Below are positions 1 through 8,367 of a stretch of DNA of 64,000 bases, in pieces. Source of the stretch: Microbispora amethystogenes. Lineage in GTDB: Bacteria > Actinomycetota > Actinomycetes > Streptosporangiales > Streptosporangiaceae. Under the pieces are notes generated by a model. That model had not been told where the DNA came from. It ran no database searches and saw nothing but the letters and a program-made list of their open reading frames with translations. The position numbers were made by a program, and so were the translations under genes. The stretch lies in contig NZ_BOOB01000037.1 in NCBI RefSeq assembly GCF_016863015.1, positions 1-64,000 of the forward strand. Reading direction: 5' to 3'. Each line of letters opens with the position of its first letter. The stretch's first letter is position 1.

Positions 1-712
1 CCTCGTCGAACAATCGCCGGAACCGTTCGCCGGACCGCAGGATGTGCTGGCGCATGGCATAGGCGGCGGCGTCGGGGTCACGCGCGGCGATCGCGGCCAG
101 GACTTCTTCGTGCTCTGCCATGGCCAAGTAGGTGACCTGGGTGTCGTGGAGAAGCCGGAACAGGTGCACGTGCGTGTGCAGGCGAGCGAGTGCTTCGCGG
201 ATGACCTGGTTCTCCGCGCTCAGGGCGACGAGATCGTGAAAAGCGGCGTCGCGTAGCCCGAAGGCGCCGTAGGCCATGAGCCCGTTGCCGCCCCCCTCCA
301 GCTCCGCCATCTCCTCCAGCATTCGTCGCAGGCCGGCCACCTGCTTGGAGGATGCGCGTTCGGCGGATCGGCGCGCCGCCGCCGGCTCGAGGAGAAGGCG
401 GAGCTCAAGCATGTCCTCGAATCGCTGACGGGTGATCTGGGGGGGAATGCGATAGCCGGCGTGGGGCACACGCACGACCAGGCCCTCGGCCTCCATACGG
501 TTCAGAGCGTCTCGGATCGGCGTCTGTGAGACCCCCAGCTCTCGCGCCAGGACGTCAATCGTGACGCGGGAGCCAGGCTCGATCCGTAGCGACATCAGCT
601 GTCCGAGCAGTGTGTCGTACACCTCGTCGGCGAGCCGGCCGCGAGATCTTCGCGGCGGCGTTCCGCCCGTCATGGCCCCACGGCGCCGCGCGATCATCAC
701 TTCGTCGTCCAT
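1..712 (-). CDS. GntR/FadR-family transcriptional regulator (3' end cut by window edge)
   Basis: Reading frame stays open from an ATG at 712 to the left edge, about 237 codons, so the C-terminus is missing. The N-terminal third carries a winged helix-turn-helix (RVTIDVLARELGVSQTPIRD), typical of GntR proteins. The rest is an all-helical FCD domain with the spaced histidines expected of its metal/ligand site (FHDLV, EHEEV, MRQHI). FadR-subfamily proteins are usually 220-250 residues, so little is lost. A GAAAGG Shine-Dalgarno lies upstream of 712; an in-frame ATG at 673 is an alternative start. It is divergent from the ABC importer operon starting at 1105, so I infer that it represses that operon and is released by the imported substrate or a catabolite. 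Confidence 0.88.
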   Translation of the reverse strand, partial: MDDEVMIARRRGAMTGGTPPRRSRGRLADEVYDTLLGQLMSLRIEPGSRVTIDVLARELGVSQTPIRDALNRMEAEGLVVRVPHAGYRIPPQITRQRFEDMLELRLLLEPAAARRSAERASSKQVAGLRRMLEEMAELEGGGNGLMAYGAFGLRDAAFHDLVALSAENQVIREALARLHTHVHLFRLLHDTQVTYLAMAEHEEVLAAIAARDPDAAAYAMRQHILRSGERFRRLFDE

Positions 713-1104
713 CGTGACGTGAGGCCTTTCTTACGTTTTCGGAAAGCTGTTGACTTCGGTCGCAACGCTGCGGGATGTTGACGCCCCCACTCGGATCGTA
801 TAGGAAAGGTGGCGGATGCCAGCCATCCTTCACCCTCGCGAAATCCCCCCGTCATCTGCTCCGCTTCGATCAGTTGGAGCTCCAATGAGCATGCTCGACG
901 TCCTACTCGGTTCGCCCCCGGGCCGATAAGGACCAAAGGACTTCTTGACTGCTTGAAGCCCCATCACGTCGCGGCGTACCCGTGACGCCGGTCTGCGGGT
1001 CAGCCCTGCGACAGCCGGCAACACGCCTGAACACCCCCAGCAACTGCTCGGCGAACCACGCAGCAGGGCTCCAGAACCTCCCCACCCAGAAAGCAGGCAC
1101 GAAG
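713..1104. promoter_or_regulatory. Divergent regulator/importer intergenic region with candidate promoter
   Basis: This 392-base gap separates the GntR regulator from the importer genes. On the + strand TTGACG (778-783) lies 17 bases before TAGGAA (801-806), a reasonable actinomycete sigma-70-type promoter with transcription starting near 813 and a leader of about 290 bases. A second TTGACT at 750-755 has only a weak -10. The pair CTTTC (726-730) and GAAAG (742-746) form an inverted repeat near the regulator's own start and could be part of its operator. No credible gene was seen in the gap. Confidence 0.4.
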
Positions 1105-2538
1105 ATGCGGTATCCAAGGCGAATAGGACGACTGTCCGTTCCCAGTCGCAAGGCGCAGCTGGCGGCGGCGGCCATGTTGGTGGCCACGACCATGGCGGCC
1201 TGCGGCGGTGGCGGCGAGGACGACGGCGCGACGTCGAGCGCCCCCAAGGCGCCGGCGACCATCCCGGAGCTCACCAAGGACCCGCTGACCCTCAGCTTCA
1301 TCTGGTTCGACTGGCCCCCCGCCCACGCGCTGGAGGACTTCGCGAACGCGGAGTACACCAAGGAGCGGTCGAACGTGACCATCAAGGTCAAGACCGTGCC
1401 GAACGCGAACTGGCACGACGCGATGTTCACCCAGTTCGCAGCGCGCAAGACCGACTTCGACATCCCGATCCTGGACTCGCAGCACATCGGCGAGGCCGTG
1501 ACGAACGGCAACATCCTCGACATCACCGACTTCGTCAAGAAGAACATCGATGTCAAGGCCTACAACCCGTACCTCCTGGCGGCCTACGGCCAGTACCCCC
1601 AGGCGGAGACCGGCAAGCGCGACGAGAACGCCAGCCTGTACGGACTGCCACTGCTCGGCGACACCTGGACGATGATCTACCGCAAGGACCTGATCGGCGA
1701 CAAGCCGCCGCAGACCTGGGACGAGATGATCTCCGTCGCCGAGAAGTGCCAGGCGGACAACCCCGGCGTCAGCGGGCTGGCTTTCCACCAGGCCAACGGC
1801 TCCGACGCCGCGGCCGTGACCTACAACACGGTCAACGGCGTCTACGGCGGCAACCTCTGGGACGCCAAGTCGCGCAAGATCGACGGCGTCGTCAACGACG
1901 CCGCGGGCCAGGAGGCGATGGACGTCCTGGTCAACAAGATGAAGCCGCTGACCGCCAAGGGCTCCGGCAACTGGTTCATCGACGAGGTGAACGCGGCGGT
2001 CGCCCAGGGCAAGGCATGCATCGCGTTCAACTGGATCGCCGCGAGCGGCGGCCTGCTCGACCCGAAGCAGTCGACGCTCGGCACCACCCGGGAGCAGATT
2101 CTCGACAAGCTGGGCTTCGCCCCCCTGCCGAGCCAGAAGACGAACCTGGTGCCTCTCGGCGGCATGGGGATGCACATCTCGGCCTACTCGCCCCAGGCGA
2201 ACCAGGCGGAGGCCCTGAACTTCATGAAGTGGTTCGAGCAGGCTGACATCCAGAAGAAGTGGGCCGCGGCCGGTGGCGTGCCGGCGCGTACGGACGCCCT
2301 GGAGTCGCCCGAGTTCCTCAATGCCGGGCCGTTCAACAAGGTGTACGCCGACTCGGTTTCGCGGATGCGGGACATGTGGAATGTGCCCGAGTACGCGCGC
2401 CTCATCGACATTGAGAACACCAACGTGAACGCGGCTCTCAACGGCGCGAAGAAGCCGAAGGACGCGCTCGACGACATCGCCAAGGAGCAGCAGGCCGTGC
2501 TCGACTCCGGCAACCGCAAGGGTGGCGGCGGACTGTGA
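1105..2538 (+). CDS. Extracellular solute-binding lipoprotein of a CUT1-type ABC importer
   Basis: A 477-residue family 1 solute-binding protein that would capture a sugar, polyol or related solute outside the membrane. The ATG at 1105 is chosen because it places a basic N-terminus, a hydrophobic stretch and the lipobox TMAAC directly at the start, giving lipidation at Cys33; the frame remains open upstream to 982 but the extra residues fit no signal peptide. The mature part has the length and the DTWTMIYRKDL-like hinge segment of MalE/UgpB relatives. It begins a five-gene operon in which every later start overlaps the preceding stop. The substrate cannot be read from sequence; the downstream aldehyde and alcohol dehydrogenases favour an alcohol or polyol over a hexose. 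Confidence 0.9.
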   Translation: MRYPRRIGRLSVPSRKAQLAAAAMLVATTMAACGGGGEDDGATSSAPKAPATIPELTKDPLTLSFIWFDWPPAHALEDFANAEYTKERSNVTIKVKTVPNANWHDAMFTQFAARKTDFDIPILDSQHIGEAVTNGNILDITDFVKKNIDVKAYNPYLLAAYGQYPQAETGKRDENASLYGLPLLGDTWTMIYRKDLIGDKPPQTWDEMISVAEKCQADNPGVSGLAFHQANGSDAAAVTYNTVNGVYGGNLWDAKSRKIDGVVNDAAGQEAMDVLVNKMKPLTAKGSGNWFIDEVNAAVAQGKACIAFNWIAASGGLLDPKQSTLGTTREQILDKLGFAPLPSQKTNLVPLGGMGMHISAYSPQANQAEALNFMKWFEQADIQKKWAAAGGVPARTDALESPEFLNAGPFNKVYADSVSRMRDMWNVPEYARLIDIENTNVNAALNGAKKPKDALDDIAKEQQAVLDSGNRKGGGGL

Positions 2539-3485
2539 GTGAGTCCGCTCCTCTGACGATCGACCAGCCCGGGCAGGTGGCGTCCGCGACGCCGCCTGCA
2601 CCGGGCCGGTCCCGCCGCCTGAGCGACCGCTGGCTCGCCGGGGCCTTCATCTCCCCCGCGTTGCTGCTGTTGCTCGCGATGTCGGTGTTCCCGTTGCTGT
2701 GGGCGTTGTACCTGTCTTTCACCGACTACTCGGCCACCCGCGGGGGGCCCGCCCATTTCGTCTGGTTCGAGAACTACACCGCCATCCTGACGTCGGCGCA
2801 GGTCCACCTGAGGGCCCTGACGACGTTGATCTACGTGGTCGGCGCGGTCGCCCTGCAGACCACGCTCGGTTTCTCCATCGCCTACCTGATCTCACGGCGC
2901 ACGCACGGGCGAGGAGTGCTGACCACTCTGTTCCTGGTTCCGATGATGCTGTCGCCGGTCGTGGTCGGGTTGTTCTGGCGATTCATGCTCGACGCGCAGT
3001 TCGGCGTGATCAACAGCATGCTCGGCTCACTCGGCCTGGGGCAGGTGGAGTGGCTCACCCGGCAGGGAACGGCATTGCTTTCCCTGATCGTGGTCGACAC
3101 CTGGCAGTGGACGCCGTTCATCATGCTCATCGCACTCGCGGGCCTTACCGCGGTCCCCAAGTACCTGTACGAGGCCGCCTCGATCGACCGGGCGTCCGAG
3201 TGGTTCCGGTTCCGCACCATCACTCTTCCGCTGGTGTGGCCGCTGCTCCTCATCGCCGTGTTGTTCAGGGCCATCGAGGCCTTCCGGCTGTTCGACCTCG
3301 TCTACATCCTCACCAGTGGAGGTCCGGGGGTCTCCACCGAGACGTTGTCGTTCCACGTCTACAAGGTCGCGTTCCTGGGCTTCAACACCGGAACCGCCTC
3401 GGCGTACGGGATCCTCATGGTCCTCATCGTCCTCGTCCTCACGCAGCTCTACCTGCGTTACTTGAACAAGCTCAAGGAGGACTGA
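2535..3485 (+). CDS. CUT1 ABC importer permease, MalF/UgpA type
   Basis: A 316-residue integral membrane subunit with six predicted helices, starting at a GTG that overlaps the binding-protein stop (GTGA). The cytoplasmic coupling loop EAASIDRASEWFRFRTITLP is the EAA motif of binding-protein-dependent permeases and contacts the ATPase subunits. The opening helix (ALLLLLAMSVFPLLWALYLS) and the FRLFDLVYILTSGGPG segment are typical of MalF/UgpA. It pairs with the next gene to form the translocation pore. Translational coupling suggests equal synthesis of both permeases. Confidence 0.92.
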   Translation: MSESAPLTIDQPGQVASATPPAPGRSRRLSDRWLAGAFISPALLLLLAMSVFPLLWALYLSFTDYSATRGGPAHFVWFENYTAILTSAQVHLRALTTLIYVVGAVALQTTLGFSIAYLISRRTHGRGVLTTLFLVPMMLSPVVVGLFWRFMLDAQFGVINSMLGSLGLGQVEWLTRQGTALLSLIVVDTWQWTPFIMLIALAGLTAVPKYLYEAASIDRASEWFRFRTITLPLVWPLLLIAVLFRAIEAFRLFDLVYILTSGGPGVSTETLSFHVYKVAFLGFNTGTASAYGILMVLIVLVLTQLYLRYLNKLKED

Positions 3486-4396
3486 TGGCCGTCTCCGTCG
3501 ACGAGGCCGTGTCCGCAGGTCCTGGCCGGGATCACACGCCCTCCAGACGGCGCCGTGGCGGCCGGGGCCGCTCGGTGCTGGAGGTCGCGCTGCTGACCGT
3601 GCTGGCCGTCGTGATGCTCTTTCCGGTGCTGTGGATGATCGAGACGTCCATCAAGGAGAACCGGGACGTCTACGCCATCCCGGCCAAGTTCTTCGACTTC
3701 AAGGTCACTCTCGACCACTTCAAGGACGTGTTCGCCGGCTCCGGCGGCGGTCGCTCGGCCTTGTCCGTCTCGTTCCTCAACTCCGTCGTGGTCGCCGGGG
3801 TCTCCACGGCGCTGGCCACCGTGCTGGGGGTCCCGGCGGCCTGGGCCTACTCACGCTTCTCCGTGAAGGCCAAGAAGGACCAGCTGTTCTTCATCCTGTC
3901 CACCCGCTTCATGCCGCCCGTGGTGGTCGTGATCCCGATCTTCCTCATGTACCGCCAACTCGGGCTCATCGACAACAAGCTCGGCCTGATCCTCATCTAC
4001 ACCGCGTTCAACGTCCCGTTCACGATCTGGATGATGAAGGGGTTCGTCGACGAGGTGCCCGCAGAGTACGAGGATGCCGCCATGCTCGACGGCTACACCC
4101 GCCTGCAGGCGTTCTGGAAATTCACCCTTCCCCTGCTCCTGCCCGGCATCGCCGCGACGGCGGTCTTCGCACTCATCTTCTCGTGGAACGAGTTCGTGTT
4201 CGCCATCTTCCTCACCTCCAGCGACAGCGTGCGGACGGCCCCACCCGCCATCGCCGGCCTCATCGGTGGAACCACTATTGACTGGGGTCTCGTGGCCGCC
4301 GCCTCCGTGGTCTTCGCCCTACCGGTGCTCGTCTTCGCCTACCTGGTGCGCAAGCACCTCGTCGCCGGTGTGACGCTCGGGGCGGTGCGACGCTGA
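3485..4396 (+). CDS. CUT1 ABC importer permease, MalG/UgpE type
   Basis: A 303-residue second permease. The ATG at 3485 shares its A with the previous TGA stop (TGATG), so the genes are translationally coupled. A basic cytoplasmic head of about 40 residues leads into six hydrophobic segments; the EAA loop appears as EYEDAAMLDGYTRLQAFWKF, and FSWNEFVFAIFLT near the C-terminus is the usual MalG-family signature. It forms a heterodimer with the preceding permease. The next ATPase gene again starts within the stop codon. Confidence 0.92.
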   Translation: MAVSVDEAVSAGPGRDHTPSRRRRGGRGRSVLEVALLTVLAVVMLFPVLWMIETSIKENRDVYAIPAKFFDFKVTLDHFKDVFAGSGGGRSALSVSFLNSVVVAGVSTALATVLGVPAAWAYSRFSVKAKKDQLFFILSTRFMPPVVVVIPIFLMYRQLGLIDNKLGLILIYTAFNVPFTIWMMKGFVDEVPAEYEDAAMLDGYTRLQAFWKFTLPLLLPGIAATAVFALIFSWNEFVFAIFLTSSDSVRTAPPAIAGLIGGTTIDWGLVAAASVVFALPVLVFAYLVRKHLVAGVTLGAVRR

Positions 4397-5463
4397 TGGC
4401 GGGCATCGAGGTGACCACCCTCCACAAGCGCTACCCGGACGGGACGGTCGCGGTCGAGCACGTGGACCTGTCCATCGGCGACGGCGAGCTGTTCGTGATG
4501 CTCGGCCCTTCGGGTTGCGGCAAGACGACCACGCTGCGGGCCATAGCCGGCCTGGAGAGGCAGACGTCGGGCGACATCCACATCGGCGACACGCTGGTCA
4601 ACGACCTGCCGCCCGCCGAGCGCGACATCGCCATGGTGTTCCAGTTCTACGCTCTCTACCCGCACCTGAGGACCCGCGACAACCTGGCGTTCCCGCTGCG
4701 GGCCGAGGGACTGCCCAAGGCGGAGGTGCAGGAGCGGGTCGACGAGGCCGCCCGGCTGATGCGGCTCGGTCCGCTCCTGGACCGGCGACCGCACCGGCTG
4801 TCCGGCGGGGAGCAGCAGCGCGTCGCGCTCGCTCGCGCCCTGGTGCGACGACCGCGCGCATTCCTCATGGACGAACCCCTCACCAATCTGGACGCGGAGC
4901 TGAGGGCGGACATGCGCACGGAGATCAAGCACCTGCAGGGGGAACTGGGGACGACGATGGTCTACGTCACCCACGACCAGGTCGAGGCGATGTCGCTCGG
5001 TCACAGAATCGCCATCCTCAACAAGGGCCGCGTCGAGCAGATCGGCACGCCGCTGGAGGTCTACGACCGTCCGGCGAGTCTCTTCTGCGCCGCGTTCATC
5101 GGCTCCCCGCCGATGAACCTGATCGAGGTGGAGGTGGCCGACGGGAAGCTGCGCAGTCAGGGCGGACTGGTCCTCACGCCACCGCCAGGCCTGCCGCGCG
5201 ACCGTCGCCTGGTCGCAGGCGTCCGTCCGGAGGCGCTGGAAGTCACAGAACCAGGGGCGGAAGGTTCGGTCCCGGCCCGCGTGGTCTCGGCGGAGTGGCT
5301 GGGCGACGAAATCATCTACGTGGTCGACCACGGCGGCCAGCGCGAGGTACGAGTTCGGATGGCACCGACTGTCCGTTTCGCTGCTGACGCACCGGTCGGG
5401 CTGCGGCACACCGGCGGGCCCCCGCCGGTCTACGACGTGGACACGGAAGAGCTGGTGGCCTGA
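4396..5463 (+). CDS. ABC importer ATPase 1, UgpC/MalK type
   Basis: A 355-residue ATP-hydrolysing subunit with an intact catalytic set: Walker A GPSGCGKTT at residues 37-45, signature LSGGEQ at 135-140, Walker B FLMDEP around 157 and the switch histidine His193 in VTHDQ. The C-terminal third is the TOBE/OB-fold regulatory region of the MalK family. Many actinomycete CUT1 systems lack their own ATPase and share MsiK, so a dedicated ATPase inside the operon is informative. It is followed by a second, non-identical ATPase, suggesting a heterodimer as in the GlpS/GlpT glycerol importers of rhizobia. Confidence 0.92.
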   Translation: MAGIEVTTLHKRYPDGTVAVEHVDLSIGDGELFVMLGPSGCGKTTTLRAIAGLERQTSGDIHIGDTLVNDLPPAERDIAMVFQFYALYPHLRTRDNLAFPLRAEGLPKAEVQERVDEAARLMRLGPLLDRRPHRLSGGEQQRVALARALVRRPRAFLMDEPLTNLDAELRADMRTEIKHLQGELGTTMVYVTHDQVEAMSLGHRIAILNKGRVEQIGTPLEVYDRPASLFCAAFIGSPPMNLIEVEVADGKLRSQGGLVLTPPPGLPRDRRLVAGVRPEALEVTEPGAEGSVPARVVSAEWLGDEIIYVVDHGGQREVRVRMAPTVRFAADAPVGLRHTGGPPPVYDVDTEELVA

Positions 5464-6539
5464 TGGGAACCGTGGCAGTACACGGGCTGCGCAAGTCCTT
5501 CGGCAAGGTCCAGGCCCTGGACGGGGTGACGCTGGACGTGCCGGACGGTTCGTTCTTCGTCGTGCTCGGGCCCTCCGGAGCAGGCAAGACGACGACCCTG
5601 CGAGCGATCGCCGGCCTTGAGAAGCTTGACGCCGGGTCGGTGCATCTGGACGGGAGGGACGCGACCGCTGACACCCCGGCCGCACGCGACCTGGCCATGG
5701 TCTTCCAGAGCTACGCCCTCTACCCGCGACGCACGGCGTACGAGAACATCGCTTCGCCGCTGCGGGCCCGCCGCTGTTCTTCGAGCGAGATCGCCGCTGC
5801 CGTCGAGCAGATGTCGAGCCTGCTGCACATCGAACGCCTGCTGCAGCGTCGTCCCGCGCAGATGTCGGGCGGTGAGATGCAGCGTGTCGCCCTGGCCCGG
5901 GCGCTGGTCCGTCGCCCGCGCGCGTTTCTCATGGACGAGCCGCTGACGAACCTCGACCTCAAGCTCCGCGTCGAGATGCGCACCGAGCTCACCCGCATCC
6001 ACCGGAGCCTCGGGGGGACCTTCGTCTACGTGACCAACGACCAGGTCGAGGCCCTGTCCATGGCCGACCGGGTCGCGGTCCTCAAGGAGGGCAAGGTGCA
6101 GCAGGTCGGAACGCCGGCCGAGGTGTACGAGCGTCCCGCCAACCAGTGGGTCGCAGGCTTCGTCGGGAGCCCGGCGATCAGCCTGCTCGCCTGCCGCGCC
6201 GAGGGAGATCGTCTGGTCGGGGCGGAAGGCTGGACGCTGCCGCGGCCCCGCTGGACCACGGCTGAGAACGGTCGTCCGCTGCTGCTGGGCCTGCGCGCGG
6301 AGGACCTGTCCGTCGAGCGGCGTGGGGACACGTCGTTGCCGGGTGAGCTCTACGGCCTTGAGCCGCTCGGTGACCGGACGGTGGTCGACGTCCAAGTGGG
6401 GACGGAGATGCTCAAGGTCAAGGCACGGCCCACCTTCACCGGTACGCCGGGCGAGCGGCTGCATGTCACGGTCGACCTGGACCGTGCGCACCTGTTCGAC
6501 GCGGGCACCGGGCTGGCGCTGTCCGAGTCCGGGAGGTAA
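5463..6539 (+). CDS. ABC importer ATPase 2 with altered H-loop
   Basis: A 358-residue paralogue of the preceding ATPase, starting within its stop codon. Walker A GPSGAGKT (36-43), Walker B FLMDEP (155-160) and a C-terminal TOBE-like region are present, but the switch (H-loop) histidine is asparagine: VTNDQ, Asn192, against VTHDQ in ATPase 1. The signature reads MSGGEMQ instead of LSGGEQQ. In known ABC proteins the H-loop histidine is needed for efficient hydrolysis, so I infer one strong and one degenerate site in a heterodimer. A sequencing error is possible but would need to explain a clean AAC codon. Confidence 0.9.
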   Translation: MGTVAVHGLRKSFGKVQALDGVTLDVPDGSFFVVLGPSGAGKTTTLRAIAGLEKLDAGSVHLDGRDATADTPAARDLAMVFQSYALYPRRTAYENIASPLRARRCSSSEIAAAVEQMSSLLHIERLLQRRPAQMSGGEMQRVALARALVRRPRAFLMDEPLTNLDLKLRVEMRTELTRIHRSLGGTFVYVTNDQVEALSMADRVAVLKEGKVQQVGTPAEVYERPANQWVAGFVGSPAISLLACRAEGDRLVGAEGWTLPRPRWTTAENGRPLLLGLRAEDLSVERRGDTSLPGELYGLEPLGDRTVVDVQVGTEMLKVKARPTFTGTPGERLHVTVDLDRAHLFDAGTGLALSESGR

Positions 6540-6747
6540 GCGCGCAGGGCGGCGACGTCACCATGCGCCCGCACACGGCAATCGAGCCTCGGCGGACCGT
6601 CACCGGTGAGCACGGCCTGACGACGCCGAAGCAGCCATGGCCCGAGAAGGCGATCGGTGGCGCGGGGCGTCGCCCTGCAGCCACGCGCGTGGCGCGATCG
6701 CCGAGGTCACGCTGGACACCACCAAGAACATCACAGGAGGCGACGCG

Positions 6748-8208
6748 ATGAGTGACCCGATGAACGTCCTGGCCCCCGAGCACCGGCGGCTCCGGATCGG
6801 CGACGCCTGGCGCGACGCCGCCGGCGGAGCCACCTTTGCCGTCGAGGACCCGGCCACCGGCGAGACCATCGCCGAGGTGGCGGACGCCGAGGTCGGCGAC
6901 GGGCTCGACGCTCTGGACGCGGCGAGCAAGGCGATGGCGGAGTGGGCGGCGACCCCGCCGCGAAAACGGTCAGAGTTGTTGACCGCGACGTACCGGGCAC
7001 TGACCGAGCGATCCGAGGAGGTCGCCCGGCTGATAACGCTCGAGATGGGCAAGCCGCTCGCGGAGGCTCGGGCAGAGGTGGCCTACGGCGCCGAGTTCTT
7101 CCGTTGGTTCGCCGAGGAGGCGGTGCGCGTCGAGGGGCGCTACAACACCGCTCCCAATGGTGGATATCGCATCCTCACCGTGCCGAAGCCGGTCGGACCG
7201 TGCGTCTTCGTGACGCCCTGGAACTTCCCGTTGGCGATGGGTGCCCGCAAGATCGCTCCTGCGCTGGCGGCGGGCTGCACGACGATCACCAAGCCGGCCG
7301 CCCAGACGCCACTCACCATGCTGTTCCTGGCCCGCATCATGGAGGAGGTCGGCGTTCCCCCGGGCGTCGTCAACGTCGTGACGACCAAGCGTTCCGGCAA
7401 GGTGGTCTCAGCACTGCTGGCCGACCGTCGGACCCGCAAGCTTTCGTTCACCGGGTCGACCGAGGTCGGGCGCGTGCTGCTACGACAGGCGGCGGACAAC
7501 GTGCTGCGCACCTCCATGGAACTGGGCGGCAACGCGGCCCTGATCGTGTGTGCCGACGCGGACCTGGACGTCGCGCTCGACGGTGCCATGGTCGCCAAGA
7601 TGCGCAACATCGGGGAGTCCTGCATCGCGGCCAACCGGATCTACGTCGAGGAGCCGGTGCGCGAGGAGTTCACGGCGCGCTTCGCCAAGCGGATGGGCGC
7701 GCTCTCGGTGGGCCATGGTCTCGACGACGGCGTGGACGTCGGGGCGTTGATCGACGATGCCTCGGTCACGCAGATCGACGAGCTCGTCGCCGACGCGGTC
7801 GATCGCGGCGCCCGTGTCCTGGTGGGCGGCGAGCGTCCGGATGGGCCGGGCCACTTCTACCCGCCCACGGTCCTCGTCGACGTGCCCGAGGACGCGCGGA
7901 TCCTGGAGACGGAAATCTTCGGCCCGGTGGCGCCGATCATCTCGTTCACGTCCGACGACGAGGTGATTGCTAAGGCCAACGACACCGAGCACGGCCTGGT
8001 CGGATACGTCTTCACCCGTGACCTCCAGCGGGCGCTCCGGTTCGCCGAGGGGCTGGAGACGGGGATGGTCGGCATCAACCGTGGCCTGATCTCGGACCCG
8101 TCTGCTCCGTTCGGAGGCGTGAAGCAGTCGGGGATCGGCAAGGAGGGGTCGCACGAGGGCATCCTCGAGTACCTCGACGTCACCTACGCGGCGATCGACC
8201 TGCCGTGA
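6748..8208 (+). CDS. NAD(P)-dependent aldehyde dehydrogenase, succinate-semialdehyde dehydrogenase-like
   Basis: A 486-residue aldehyde dehydrogenase. The ATG at 6748 is chosen for its strong ACAGGAGG ribosome-binding site seven bases upstream. Catalytic Cys292 lies in GESCIAANR and the general base Glu258 in MELGGNA; FTGSTEVGR is the cofactor-loop motif and PWNFPLAMG the early active-site motif. The C-terminal APFGGVKQSGIGKEGSHEG resembles GabD-type succinate-semialdehyde dehydrogenases more than betaine-aldehyde enzymes. It would oxidise the aldehyde made by the next gene's alcohol dehydrogenase. The true substrate is unproven. Confidence 0.88.
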   Translation: MSDPMNVLAPEHRRLRIGDAWRDAAGGATFAVEDPATGETIAEVADAEVGDGLDALDAASKAMAEWAATPPRKRSELLTATYRALTERSEEVARLITLEMGKPLAEARAEVAYGAEFFRWFAEEAVRVEGRYNTAPNGGYRILTVPKPVGPCVFVTPWNFPLAMGARKIAPALAAGCTTITKPAAQTPLTMLFLARIMEEVGVPPGVVNVVTTKRSGKVVSALLADRRTRKLSFTGSTEVGRVLLRQAADNVLRTSMELGGNAALIVCADADLDVALDGAMVAKMRNIGESCIAANRIYVEEPVREEFTARFAKRMGALSVGHGLDDGVDVGALIDDASVTQIDELVADAVDRGARVLVGGERPDGPGHFYPPTVLVDVPEDARILETEIFGPVAPIISFTSDDEVIAKANDTEHGLVGYVFTRDLQRALRFAEGLETGMVGINRGLISDPSAPFGGVKQSGIGKEGSHEGILEYLDVTYAAIDLP

Positions 8209-8221
8209 CCGGCCTGCTGCT

Positions 8222-8257
8222 CCGGGCGCCCGGGCACGACCGAGTCCGGGCGCCCGG
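8222..8257 (+). terminator. Paired GC palindromes between aldehyde and alcohol dehydrogenase genes
   Basis: The 13-base string TCCGGGCGCCCGG occurs twice (8221-8233 and 8245-8257). Each contains the palindrome CCGGGCGCCCGG, so the copies can pair with each other as a 12-base-pair stem or fold singly. It sits 13 bases after the aldehyde dehydrogenase stop and may attenuate transcription into the next gene. There is no T-tract. Confidence 0.45.
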
Positions 8258-8367
8258 CGCGCGCCCGCGCCACCCGGCAGCCAACCTCGCCGACGCCGTC
8301 CCGGTCTCGCAGGTGACCTGGACGTCCGCCCAGCACATCACCGCCGACGTTCCAGAGAGGCACTGAC

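Noticed and set aside
1000-2601. Long minus-strand open frame (533 codons) opposite the solute-binding protein
   Set aside because: It is the high-GC antisense shadow of a clearly recognisable lipoprotein; its product is low-complexity Arg/Val/Leu/Gly without any family motif.
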